Source of the DNA: Locusta migratoria
Taxonomy: Eukaryota > Arthropoda > Insecta > Orthoptera > Acrididae
Reading direction: 5' to 3'
NCBI GenBank assembly: GCA_026315105.1
Contig: CM048746.1
Location: 565,949,940-566,013,939 of the forward strand
DNA length: 64,000 bases
Shown here: positions 30,445 through 40,630 of the stretch, piece after piece
How positions within the stretch are numbered: the stretch's first letter is position 1
Layout: every line of letters begins with the position of its first letter
Position numbers and translations under genes: made by a program
Notes under the pieces: model-generated
Databases searched by the model: none
What the model was told of the DNA's origin: nothing
What the model saw: only the letters and a program-made list of their open reading frames with translations

Positions 30445-32880
30445 GGTCAGGCCAACGAGTTGTCGGCTGAAGTGTTGTTGTGTCCCAAGATCCTGGATAA
30501 GCCGGCTTTGGGACTGCTCCGTCTTCTCGTAGAAGGTCTTGGCGGTGGCGCGTAACCTCTCTCTGAGTGGCACAATGCCAACTTCTTCGTGAAGTTGGGC
30601 GGTGGAATACCGCGTCGGAAGATGCAAGGCAGTCTTCAGGGCGCGGTTCTGGATGCTCGGCAGCGACTGGATGTGGTGGTCTGCGGCGTTTCCAAAGACT
30701 GGGGACGCGTACTCGAGCACTGGACGAACCAGTGACAGGTGCTTCGACGACAGCACATTGAGCAGCGGCGGTAGCCCAATAGTCACTTATCTTTCAGTGC
30801 TTGACATTTCGCGACGTTGAATTTCACCCGCCACTTGGTGGTCCGTGCACCCAGAGCGTCGCATCCCGCTTGGAGGCGGCGTTTCATGGTGTGCGCGTTC
30901 AGGCTGCGGGTAAACAACGCTGTATCGTAGGCGTAGAGCGCCAATTCAACACGTGCGACCCGCGGTGCGTCGGCAGTGTACAAGGAGTACAGCAGGGGGC
31001 CCAGGACCGACCCTTGTGACACTCTCGCACGTATCCGCCGTTCCGTGTATGTACCGTCTTCTGCCCTCACGTGGAAGGTTCGTTCAGACAGGTACGACTG
31101 CAGCAGTCTCCCATGAGACGTCGGAAGTCCGCGCACAAATAGTTTGTACACGAGTCTGTCTTGCCAGACGGAGTCAAACGCGCGAGAGACATCAAGGAAC
31201 GCTGACCCAAGGAATTCCCTCGTTTCCAGTGCCTGTATTGCTGGCTCGACCAGCCGAAGTAGCTGGAGTGTGGTGGAATGGCCGGCGCGGAAACCGAACT
31301 GTTCGTCCGATATGATGTTCTCGCGCGTGACGTGATCCAGCAGTCTCTTCACGTACAGCCTCTCGAAAACTTTCTAAAGGGATGGCAGCAGGCTGATGGC
31401 TGATGGTCCGGTAGCTGGTCACCTTCGTGGGTCTTTGCCGGTTTTCGGAATTGCAAATACCTCCGCATGTATCCACGCGTTGGGGAAAGCACCCGATCGG
31501 AGAATCTCGCTGAAGACGTCGACAAGTAGCCGATGCGTTCCCTGAGGTAGGTTCGTCAGCAGGCGGTTAGTGATACCGTCGCTGCCTCCAGCCTTCCTGT
31601 GGTTCAGCGAGTGAAGCTGCTTTGCAACCTCATTCTCCGTGATCGGCTCGATGAAGTCGTCTTCTTTCCTGGCGGCGAGGAATACTAGCAGCTGCTCGTC
31701 GACTCTGCGGATGTGGTCATCGTTGATGACGTTCTCCATTGGCGTGAAGTTGGCAGCGAATGCGTCAGCCAGCGCGCTGGCCTTCGCATCCGGATCACTG
31801 GCGTAGTCATCTTCGATCAGGAGGGGCAGTATGCGCTGGCGGCGGCGAAGGAAAGCCTTAGCGACTCTCCGGGCGCTGCCGTCTTGTGGTTTGAGCATAA
31901 ACCAAGGTCTGTCCAGTCTTGGTTCCGGTGGTTTTCAACTGCGGCCTTGATTTCCAGCCTCATGCGATTCAGTTGGTGCTTCGTGTCTGGTTGGCATGTA
32001 TGCTGCCATTCACGAAACAGTCGATTTTTCTTGCTGATGGCTGCCAAAATGTGGCATGGGAGCTGTCGCGAAAATCTCGCGGCTGGCGCGGTGGTCTCAG
32101 AGTTGTGGCATCTGCCGCTCGCTGGATCGTCCTGGAGAGAAAGACGAGTGTAGCGTCAGCCATGGCTTCAGCGGAATTAGGCGCTTCCTCGAGTGCGGCA
32201 AGCGCTCTTGGCAGCGCACCACATTGAGGTTCTTGTAGCTGGGGCGCTGCTCTCGGAGGTATGCGCCGATCACTTCCAACTCAAATATGACCGGGACATG
32301 GTTGGAGTTCAGAGCGTTTCGCGTCTCGGCGGACGTAAAGCGGCCAATACCCTTCGCGAGGGCGATGTCGAGCACGTCGGTTTCTCCTCGGTGCGGAAAA
32401 TGCGTGGGGTCGAAAGGCCGCAGGCTGATGGCTACGATGTACTAATCGGAAGAGTCTGCGCCCATTGACGTTGGCGAGGCAGGAGTTCTGGTTGTTTTGC
32501 ATTGAAATCCCCAGCAATGAAAAGCCGCCCCTCCAGCGACAACAGGGTTTCGAAGTCCGCTCCTTCGAGCGGCCTGCCAGGCGCCGTGTTTACCGACAGG
32601 AAAAGAATCTTTACGGCGGTAGTGTCTCTGGAAGATGCACTCGATAATGCTGCAGCGACGTCTTCACGTAGATGGCAGTGCCACCGCCATGGGTAAGCCT
32701 GTCATCTCGGTAGCAGCAGTAGTTTGCCGCTCGCACGTTCAGGTTGAGGAAGGTCTCCTGTACGACACAGATGTCGACCGCGTCTTCCCGTAGGAGCAGA
32801 CGAAATTCGCCCTGCTGAGGATGAAGACTCCTCGCTTTGAACGTGCAGACGGTCAATCTGTGGATACGGGTATTGTCCAT
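30424..32880 (-). pseudogene. Jockey ORF2: endonuclease/reverse transcriptase
   Basis: The start at 32880 gives an AP-endonuclease N-terminus (ICVVQETFLNLNVRAANYCC, RDDRLTHGGGTAIYVKTSLQ). 31419-31898 gives the pre-RT region (LHSLNHRKAGGSDGITNRLL, AWIHAEVFAIPKTGKDPRR). 30783-31352 gives EQFGFRAGHSTTLQLLRLVE, AFLDVSRAFDSVWQDRLVYK and SQGSVLGPLLYSLYTADAPR. The catalytic box reads LALYAYDTALF, with YAYD where YADD is required, so an essential Asp is lost. 30415-30786 is the C-terminal region with VRPVLEYASPVFGNAADHHI and LQSIQNRALKTAL-like sequence. At least four frame breaks occur, near 32550, 32070, 31410 and 30785. Confidence 0.85.
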
Positions 32881-32899
32881 GGTGACTGCTGGAATTGAC

Positions 32900-33427
32900 G
32901 GTGTTGGCCTGGTGGGCCGCCGTTACTGCCTCCACGAGAATCGGGAGTGTTTCCAGAAGCTGGTTCAGCGATCGCAGAAGCGCGCTGAGCTCGGCGGTTA
33001 ACGGTGCGTCACTCGTGGGAGCTGCGGCGTCGGCGGCAGCGGCAGCGGCGGCGGGAGCTTCCGGCTGCGGCTGGACGGCAGGGCGCGCGCGAGCGGTCGA
33101 TCCCTCACTGCGCCGCAACTCGCACATCGTGCGTGGGCGCTGGATGGTCTGCGACGGCCGCGGTGCTTCCGGGCGGCTGCTTGCGGCTGGGTGGCTGTTG
33201 GCGCACGGCTCGTACCGCAACTGCTGGTGCCGACATGACGGCGTCCGCTTCTGCAGGCGTTTGCCGGTTCGGGAGGCTGTCCTCCGTTGCTGGCTGGGCG
33301 GCGACAGAGGGTTTTCTCCCGCTGGCGGCATCGCCGAAGCTTCGGCCTGGAACAACACGATTAGGGCGCCTCCCCTTCTGGAAGGGGCAGCAGCCCCTGT
33401 AGCTAGCAACGTGTTCCTCGTTGCAGT
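32900..33427 (-). pseudogene. Jockey ORF1 C-terminal part
   Basis: On the minus strand, next to the insertion, the sequence reads CNEEHVASYRGC, the last CCHC knuckle and spacer typical of Jockey ORF1. It is followed by PFQKGRRPNRV, a proline/alanine-rich stretch (RPAVQPQPEAPAAAAAAADA) and a C-terminal helix LSALLRSLNQLLETLPILVE. The plus-strand frames over this region are antisense shadows. Confidence 0.8.
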
Positions 33428-34539
33428 TTGTGACGATACTGCTGGCCCTCTCATCTCAATGTCATCCTACGATACCGTCTGCGTCGGATCCGGAATCGTG
33501 TGGTTCAATAGTGATAAAAGTTGCGTGTCAAGTTAATTAAAAACGATGTAGCCAGCCTAGGAATCAATGAAGGACAGTATCTCGGTGATACTGTGATTAA
33601 AACAAGTGATAGATTTCTTTAATTAAGAGATTCGTTTAGATGCTTTCCAGACAGTTGTATAAACAATAGTCTCGTCATTGTACATTATTTCATTAACTAA
33701 ACAGACGAATTGTAAAAACTTTTGTAAAACATAAAGAAATGAAAATAAAAAGCATTGTATATATGTCAGGCTCATAAACAAGTTTTGTTAATCAGCTAAT
33801 TGTTTTAATTAATGTAAAGTCGAAATTTGTATATTGTATTTCTTTGTATATATTGTCTGATGTGAGATTTTGAACCTATTTTCAGATTTGCGAAGACAAT
33901 TGATAGTTCAATATATGTTAGGAACATGTATGATGTACTCATTAACTAATTAATTGACATTAAACATCGCACTTTGTTGTCAACAGAAATATCGGAGATT
34001 TCGTCTTAAAAATAAATGCGCCATGTAAAATTATTGTATGTATAGTTTTCATTTTATATTGTGATTATTTTTGTGTACATGAACTGTTTTCTTTGTGTGT
34101 TTGTTAATTGTAAATTAGTATATTCTATTGTTATGAACAATGCATAATGTAGGGTCATTATTGCTGATGTTATATATTTGCCCCACCGCCTTGCGTGGGA
34201 GAGTTCGAGTTTCAGTCGTTTGTCAAGTGCACTGGAAGCTATGTCAGTCTGTTGTTTTTAAATGGATGTACTGTCGGCTAAGTTCTCTCGCATTGTTTTG
34301 AATTTGTTATGTTTTGGTGGAGAAGTTTGATTCAAATTAAAGAAGAAGTGAAAAATTGTACCTACTTGTATTTACTTCTACCACGACGCCCCAGGAGAAT
34401 AATGTTGCAGCGAGCAGAACCCCCACACATCGGAATGTTGAAAAGATGAGTATCTCGTTTGGAAGTGGTAGAAAGGAAATGTAATTACTTATATAGTATA
34501 TAACTGTATATTACTTATATAGCATGTGAATGTTGTAAG
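33428..34539 (+). mobile_element. 1.1 kb LTR-like element, copy 1, inserted in Jockey ORF1
   Basis: Flanked by TTGCAGT at 33421-33427 and 34540-34546, a 7 bp direct repeat. Removing it restores the Jockey ORF1 zinc-knuckle reading across the junction. It starts TTGTGACGATACTG and ends TGAATGTTGTAAG. A second copy is at 40631-41755. It has no coding capacity, is AT-rich, and lacks both inverted ends and poly-A. A solo LTR with diverged ends is the likeliest explanation; the orientation is arbitrary. Confidence 0.75.
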
Positions 34540-34546
34540 TTGCAGT

Positions 34547-36073
34547 ACAGCGGCGGGTCGTCCTTCTTCTTCTGACATTCCCACAAGGGATGGTTGCGGC
34601 GCACGTCGAGCAGCAGGTTGGCATTGTGCAAAACATTGCCTGACGGTCAATACCTTGTCAAGAGTAGCATTGCGCCCATTTGCTTTTAGCGCGCAGCGGC
34701 TCCACTTTGATGGGAATGTCAGCTATCTTCCCCAGCTGGAGGATTTTCCGATTGTGTTCTCCACTAGGATGGCGCAGAACAGAGGCATCTCTCGACGCGC
34801 CCTCGGCAATTTCATAATACGTGCCGTACAATGAAACCTTCCTCCCTGAGTAAATCTCTCTGGTATTGAGGGTCCATCTTCAGAGGAAGGTAGCGGACGA
34901 CAACCTTCAGCTGCCTGTCATCGTTGTGGGTGTAGAACCCCAATTACTCCTTGGCGATCAGCTGCATCACCTGGTCGTAGTCCTCGCAGGTTTCGGCCTG
35001 GACGACGTACTGGTCGGTGTTCCCCGTCTTCACGAATCGTGGGCTGATCACTGTCTTGATTTTCTCTTGAAAAATCTGTCATCGGTGGCGGTCGGGGCGG
35101 TTTCTTCGCCGCTGGCGTCGTCCCGGCCCTTTCCGTTTCCGTCACGTCTGGCAGCGCGCCAAAGGTGTTCTCTGTCTGCAGTTTTTCCGGCGCAACCTGC
35201 CGGAATTCACAGAACTTGGCAGTGTGCCGCCGAAGCGGAGCGATGAAACCATCGCTGTCAGGTTTGCGCGGCGAAGCAGTCTTCTTGCGCCGCGACCTCT
35301 TTTTCTGCGTCCTTGGGCGGCTCGAGTTTGCCGGGGGGGGCAGGCGGCGTCCTCCATGAAATCAGCAGGCCTAGGGTATCGGTCAACCTACATCGCTTCT
35401 CCAGAGTTCTTGGGGTTTGTTTCTTCCCCTGGTTGGTGATCCACTACTGCAGGGGCGCCGGATACTTCCGGCATAGATGCGATTGCAGTGGCAATTGCGC
35501 TCACATTGCTCCTGGGCACGGCGGCAATTGCGGGCGCCGACTCTATACCGGCAGGCACGGGGGTCACCAGAATGATGATCCTCGAGTCCGTGCACATGGA
35601 CGTCAATCCTACCAGAAGACAGTGCTGCTCAGAGGACGACATCCTCCCTGGAGCCACTACTGTCCCGTTTCTTCATCCTGAGGTAAAGGTCGTTTGTAGA
35701 CAATTCTGCGTGATGGCCTTGGGTGGATCGGGCGGGAGTGCGCCGATACCGACGGCACTGGACACTCTGTGGCTGACCAAACTGAGTTCGTCTTCCGACA
35801 AACTTGCCCTCGGTTCCTTAGCTGTCAGGCACATGCTCCTCCTCTCCGATTCAGAGCAGTAGTGGGTTTCTCTCTTACCGTACGGCAAGAGCCTCGCCCG
35901 TTCTTCGCTTCTCAGGCAAGTTTGGCCTCTCACCTCGCCACGCGATCAAGCTGGGAGCCCGCTGTCGATAGGGAGGTAAAAGTTCGCGGCCGTAGGGAAG
36001 TCCCTTCCTGGCCGGGCTTCGCCCCTTCTCTAATCTCGTCGATACGAGATTTCCTGTGCTGACCTGACATTGC
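34547..36073 (-). pseudogene. Jockey ORF1 N-terminal and central part
   Basis: The likely start near 36073 is MSGQHRKSRIDEIREG. Further pieces are EDELSLVSHRVSSAVGIGAL (35673-35933 frame), a hydrophobic Ala/Ile/Pro-rich segment at 35390-35657, and PRPPPMTDFSRENQDSD at about 35060-35110. Near the insertion, NHPLWECQKKKDDPPLYC is compatible with a CCHC knuckle leading into CNEEH on the other side. Frameshifts are frequent. ORF1 proteins of this clade bind the element's RNA. Confidence 0.65.
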
Positions 36074-36412
36074 TGTACCCGAAAACAACGATAATTTTGC
36101 TCTTTTTTGACGACGACAATTTGCTCCCTTTCTAGTTGGGTTTCGCCAGCCAGAATGCACTTACACAGGTTCATTATGACTCAGAGTCTTGTTGAGGATC
36201 GTCACATGGAAAACTAAGTGAAGATTAGCGCTGAAAAGCACAGAGTGTAAACAACACAAATGTAGACGACAACGATCCCAGGCGAGATAGCAGTCAGAGC
36301 CAAACTGCGCAGTAACACCTGCGAGAGCGTACACAGAGCGTCCGCTCACGCCACAGTCACAGCGCGACTGAGCAGGTAGCGGAGGTCAGGACCGGTCCGC
36401 TGCCAGTGAGCT
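36074..36412 (-). other. Jockey 5' UTR / internal promoter region (inferred)
   Basis: Moderately GC-rich sequence upstream of ORF1 with no coding signal. Assigned as the LINE 5' UTR by position. The 5' boundary lies near 36412, where gypsy LTR similarity starts. Confidence 0.4.
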
Positions 36413-36692
36413 ATTGGAGCAGAGGGTACTTGTGGCTGACGTCTTAACACCGCCTAGAAGACAAGGCCTGACAACTGGCCATGTCTACGTCACACCAAGA
36501 GACGGTGGCTGTCAGGTGACTGGCTGGCCGTTCGGACACGCCAGCAAGTCAGATTGCGTTCGCTGCCTCTCGGTGTGACGTAGACACGGTCAGTTGTCAG
36601 GCCTTGCCTTCTAGGCGGTGTTGCTTAAGAACGCCGTGCTTACATGGCGCCGCGCGGCGCGGCGAAGCACTTCAGACTTGTGCGACACCACA
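36413..36692 (-). repeat. gypsy 5' LTR remnant interrupted by a MITE
   Basis: Matches 28970-29078 once the 177 bp inverted-repeat element at 36446-36622 is removed. Both the left part (GTGGCTGACGTC) and the right part (AAGAACGCCG, CACTTCAGACTTGTGCG) have counterparts in order. Confidence 0.7.
36446..36622. mobile_element. MITE with ~51 bp terminal inverted repeats, copy 1
   Basis: The left end AACACCGCCTAGAAG...CTACGTCACACC and the right end GGTGTGACGTAG...CTTCTAGGCGGTGTT are near-perfect complements over about 51 bp. It is inserted in a gypsy LTR whose empty-site counterpart is at 28990-29000. The target duplication is unclear here; CTTA lies on both sides. Same family as 51893-52079. Confidence 0.85.
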
Positions 36693-36859
36693 TTAGTATT
36701 TTGCAGTCACTAGTTATTAAACTGACAGTTCTGCAGTTTTCACATTTTGTCAATACTTGCTTTCTTTGGAATTGGAATTATATCTTTCTTGAAGTCCTAA
36801 GATATTTCCCTTATATTAGACATCTAGCACACAAGATGGAAACATTTTTCATTACTGGC

Positions 36860-38392
36860 GCCGTGAAATATATAAGCATTTCTGAGGGAATCACCTCTAC
36901 TCCTGGGGTCTTGTCAAATTCTTCTCGCAGTATTCGTTCTCCTATCTCATCGTCGTCCCATTTCTACAAAATTGCCTTCATTTCCCTTGTATGTTCCCTC
37001 TATATATTTCTTCCACCTTTCAGCTTTCCATTGTTTGTTTAGTACTGGTTTTCCATCTGAGTTCTTGATATCCATTCAAGTACCTTTCTTGTCTCCAAAA
37101 GTCTCTCTTATTTTCCTATAGTTAGTATCTATCTTTCCCCTAGTTACTCATTCTCCTGCGGTCTAGCAGTTGTTTTGTACCTGGTCCTGCTTAGACAATC
37201 TGCACTTTTAACCGTCTGTACTCCCTTTTAGCTGCTTCACTTGCTGTATTTTTACATTTTCTCCTTTAATCAAGTTCAGCATGTCCTCCACTATCCAAGG
37301 ATAGGCCATGTGTTTCTATCTATATGATCCTCTGCGACCTTCACTACTCTCTCTGTCAAAGCTACTCATTGTTTTTCTGTTGTATTACTTTCCCCCGTTT
37401 TGATCAACCCTTGCCTAAAGGTGTTTTTGAATTTCTCAACCACATCTCATTCTTTGAATTTGCAGTTTCTAATTTTTGTCTATAGTTCAAAGTCAGTAAG
37501 TTATGGTTAGAGTCTATATCTGTCCCTGGATATATTTTAAAACGTGATTTCTAAACCTATGTCTGGCACTTTCAAGTATATCCTGGTCTCTACCACGTAT
37601 CCAACCTCCTTTCGGGATGATTAAACCAAGTCTCTGAGATGATTAAATTGTGCTCTGCACAAAATCCTACCAGGCGACTTCCTCTTTCATTCCATTTCCA
37701 CAGTCCATACTCACCCAATACTTACCTTCCTTTTCCTACTACCGAGTTTCAGTCCCCCATCACAATCAAGTTTTCCTCCCCCCCCCCCCTAACTGTCTGA
37801 ATTATTTATTTCACCTCCTCCTACATCTCTTCGATCTCCTCTTCATCGGCAGAGCTAGTTGGCATAGAAACTTTTACTACTGTGGTCGATGTTTGCTTCG
37901 TGTCTATCACTACGGTGTTCTTGGTAACTTACCCGCATTCCTATTTTCTAATTGATCATTAGACCTAGTTTTACGTTTTATCCGCGCTACTGGTTTTTAC
38001 GACTCTATTTAGTGGTGGGTGCTGTAGCCTGATATCTTAGGCCACCACCAATCCAGCACTTTTAAAGATCTTTCAGACCCTTATGTGAAATACCTAGGGG
38101 TTCTTAGTGTGTGCAGTATGGCTGGCTCATCCTGTTTTATCTTTGTGATCAACCAGCCATGGTACTCTGCTATCCAGTTTTAGTTGAGTTCCTGACTTTG
38201 TTTTGCTAATTGTATGTGTATCTGTTTCGTATTGTCAGCGACTTGTCGATTGTCAACCTGTCCCTTTTGTGCGTTCCCATTTTCAGAGCTTTGTTTTACT
38301 TTTTACGTTCTTGACAGTGGACTCTCAGCAAAGAAAAGGGGACTGATGACCTAGCTGTTTAGTCCCCTCAAAAACCAACAACAACAATATAG
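36860..38392 (-). mobile_element. RTE-like LINE family B, endonuclease and RT start
   Basis: The minus strand at about 37650-37800 reads NLIVMGD, VVGKGR and GEYGLWKWNERGSRLVGFC, the exonuclease/endonuclease-phosphatase core with the conserved GDxN/D step. 37480-37600 gives a DIDSNHNLL-like D.DHN catalytic segment. 36880-37400 parallels the RT N-terminal region of 25080-25935. The 5' edge at 38392 is GGGGACTAAACAGCTAGGTC followed by ATCAGTCCCC. Frames are badly broken, and the element stops before the palm. Confidence 0.75.
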
Positions 38393-38454
38393 ACCTGCAT
38401 TTCCCCCAAACGAAGTAAGCCGACTCCAGCTACAATTTGGAGAATCATAGTTCT

Positions 38455-38765
38455 GGAGTGCGCCTCGCAGTGGTAGAGTGCCAGACTACAAATCCAAAGG
38501 TCGCGGGTTCGATCCCCACCAGGTCCTAGGAATTTTATCTGTCACTTACCACTTCTTTCACCTCTGGCAGTGTTGCTCATGTGAAAAGTGCCGAGTAGCA
38601 CCGTGGTTCGGAACCCACGTTAAACTGTAGGTCTCCCTATAAACTGGCTGGGTAAGTCAGTTCGAAGGTCGGGGAAGGCAACGGTATACCACCTCCAAAT
38701 AGGACCATGCCTAGTAAAGCACTGTGGTGTTCAAACCAATCTTCGGATTGTTGACTGCTTTACCT
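38455..38765 (+). repeat. tRNA-derived SINE, family S4
   Basis: Head GCAGTGGTAGAGTGCCAGAC to GGTCGCGGGTTCGATCCCCA, with good A and B boxes. Body: CACCTCTGGCAGTG, GGTTCGGAACCCACGTTAAA, CTGTAGGTCTCCCT, GGCAACGGTATACCACCTCC. Looks tRNA-like, but the 3' acceptor strand does not pair and a body follows, so it is a SINE. Confidence 0.75.
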
Positions 38766-39635
38766 TTTATAGTTCTGGAAATTTGTTTGAGCAGAAAAGA
38801 GAGTGGAAAATATATGCATGCAGCTCATAACCCTTTCACGTGAGTGGAATTTTGATGTGAATTTCCAACTGCGTGTCTACCTGTCTGCTCGTTACAGAGA
38901 ACATGTCATAATAAATAGATACTGTTTTATTCCTCTTTGTCAGAAGAGCCAAGGGTGGCAATAATTGTGCTCTAATTTTTTGTAGCCCGTCCTCAAACTG
39001 TTTTGGCGGCAACAACACAAATGTCCACGGGTTGCATGCGACAGTGCTTCCTCCAACTCCACTGTTTCGATACGCGCATTGGTTATGAAGTTTAGTTGGC
39101 TCCAAATAATAGGAGGCAAGGTGAAGGAGAAACGTAGAGAAGAAGTGGTACCACATATGATTCTGTTCTCATAGTGGCAGAGAACTGACAGAGAGGGCAG
39201 CATTAAACTGGAGGCTAGGGGCGGCGCAGTAATCCCGCCATAATTCAGCGGGGAGGTGGCGCTGGAAGAATCTCCATTTTTAGGTAATTAATCAGCGGCG
39301 GACAGCTATCGATGAGAGGCGGCTGGCGCGGCCGCTGGCGCCAGTAACGAGATTCCCCGAGGCCCGCGCAGCGCCGCACCGCCACAAATCACCTGCCGAG
39401 CTAAGTGAATTAAATTTATTCACTCATAAAAGCGCGGGCGCTCTATAAAATATCCGAATATCGCTAATGAACTCTGATTCCGGATGACGGAGAATAATCG
39501 ACTGCGGCCCTTTTTTACGAGCAGAGGAGGCCAGGACGCCGGGATCGTCGCCGCGCGTGGCCCTGACTGGCGCGTAAGGAGGCGCGAGCTGGCGTGGGGG
39601 AGTCTGCTGGGGGCCGCAGTTCAGAGCCGGACACT
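38766..39635. other. no recognised gene; GC-rich at 39240-39640
   Basis: Opposed short frames at 38836-39203 have no family resemblance. The GC-rich part contains no ORF worth calling. Confidence 0.4.
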
Positions 39636-39840
39636 CCAAATGTTCAAATGTTTGTGAATCTATCGGACCAAACTGCGTGGTCATCAGTCCGTAGCTTACA
39701 AACTACTTAAACCTAGGTAAACTAACCTAAGGACAAAAATACACACTCATGCCTCAAGGAGGACTCGAACCTCCACAGCGAGCAACCGCGCGCTCCTCAG
39801 TGAGACGCTTTAGACCGCTCGGCTACTCCACCGCGGCCCA
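39636..39840 (-). repeat. SINE S1, full length
   Basis: CAAATGTTCAAATGTTTGTG, AACTGCGTGGTCATCAGTCC, AACTAACCTAAGGACAAAAA, GGACTCGAACCTCCACAGCG, CGCTCGGCTACTCCACCGCG. Flanked by GACACTCC and GGCACTCC, a probable imperfect target duplication. Confidence 0.88.
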
Positions 39841-39874
39841 GGCACTCCTTCTCAGTGCCAGCACCAGCGGCCGT

Positions 39875-40095
39875 GCACATCTACATCTACACGGTGATAA
39901 ACTGTGTTACATCTCCCTGATTGCTGTAGTAGACGGTGGGCCGTCGCTATCTAGGATGTGGACAAGGTCTACATCTATATCTACGTGTGATACTCTGCAA
40001 ATCACATTTTAGTGCCTGGCAGAGAGTTCATCTAACCACCTTTATACTATTCATCTACCATTCTATTCTCGAATAGGTCGCGGGAAGAACTACGA
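39875..40095 (-). repeat. LINE family A 3' end, two scraps
   Basis: 39968-40095 on the minus strand gives the 3' UTR (GGCACTAAAATGTGATTTGC, AGAGTATCACACG) with a (TAGATG) tail. Another ACATCTACATCTACAC tail lies at 39877. No coding sequence remains. Confidence 0.7.
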
Positions 40096-40099
40096 TGTG

Positions 40100-40630
40100 C
40101 ACACACTTTATTAAACGTGTAAACATGACAGGAGTTTGGATTTCGGTTATGACTCGTTCGATATGCCTGCCTTCAGTGGCTATGATGTGGCGCAGACGAA
40201 TAGCGAAATTCTGCATCGTCTGCTGTAGTGTCAGAACATTGATGTTGTAGATGATAGTTTTAGTTGAGCAATGGTTCTGGGGTCATTACTGTACATCTTG
40301 TCTGTAATATTGCTCCACAAAAAGAAGCATGTGTTGAGTTCTGTATAATATGGCGGATGAACGAGACCCCACAGCCAGAATGCGGTCCCCGGAGTGCTAA
40401 TCCGGGACATCAATCACTTTTCTGCTTCGATGGGATCGAACTCCGAGTATCGCACCGATAATTCCGTTGATGGGCATTGCACATCACACAGTCAGCCGTT
40501 GAGGGTGGAGAGACTTCCCAGTACTGAAATCCAAATGAAAGTGGGATTTATCGCTAAACAGAAACACATTAACATCGAAGTTGGCGAAACACAGCCGCTT
40601 TTCCATAACTTAATGGCTGACGGATACAGA
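40100..40630 (-). pseudogene. Tc1/mariner-type (DDE_3) transposase remnant
   Basis: On the minus strand, frames read LFSDKSHFHLDFSTGKS, LHPQRLTVWCAM and GIIGAI (the first catalytic Asp region: 'SDEAHFHLDG' in relatives). Then AVGSRSSAIL and a VYSNDPRTIAQLK segment follow, and MQNFAIRLRHIIATEGRHIE near the C-terminus. This is the IS630-Tc1-like family that carries a DUF4817-type N-terminal HTH, seen at 56.8 kb and 42.7 kb. It is frameshifted, with the N-terminus absent; the 1.1 kb LTR-like copy begins where the coding ends. Confidence 0.7.

Larger units (their letters stand above)
30424..36420 (-). mobile_element. Jockey-clade LINE, two ORFs, interrupted by a 1.1 kb insertion
   Basis: ORF1 (gag-like) spans about 36073-32900 and is split by 33428-34539. 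ORF2 (endonuclease plus RT) spans 32880-30424. Removing the insertion leaves roughly 4.9 kb, a usual size for Jockey elements. Multiple frameshifts and a mutated RT active site make it inactive. It is GC-rich relative to its flanks. It appears to sit within a gypsy element. Confidence 0.8.
28926..36692 (-). mobile_element. Ty3/gypsy element (third gypsy remnant) split by a Jockey LINE
   Basis: On the minus strand, an LTR-like end at 36692 (TGTGGTGTCGCACAAGTCTG) matches the one at 29078 (TGTGGAGCCGCACAAGTCTG). Gypsy gag end, protease, RT start and integrase tail occupy 30420-29080. The Jockey LINE lies between the 5' LTR remnant and these. This reads as one gypsy element invaded by Jockey, though deletions blur the junctions. 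Confidence 0.65.

Noticed and set aside
32895..33536. 213-codon plus-strand frame
   Set aside because: Antisense shadow of GC-rich Jockey ORF1; the minus strand carries the recognisable Jockey motifs.
38468..38530. Candidate tRNA gene with good A and B boxes
   Set aside because: Acceptor ends do not pair and a repeated SINE body follows.
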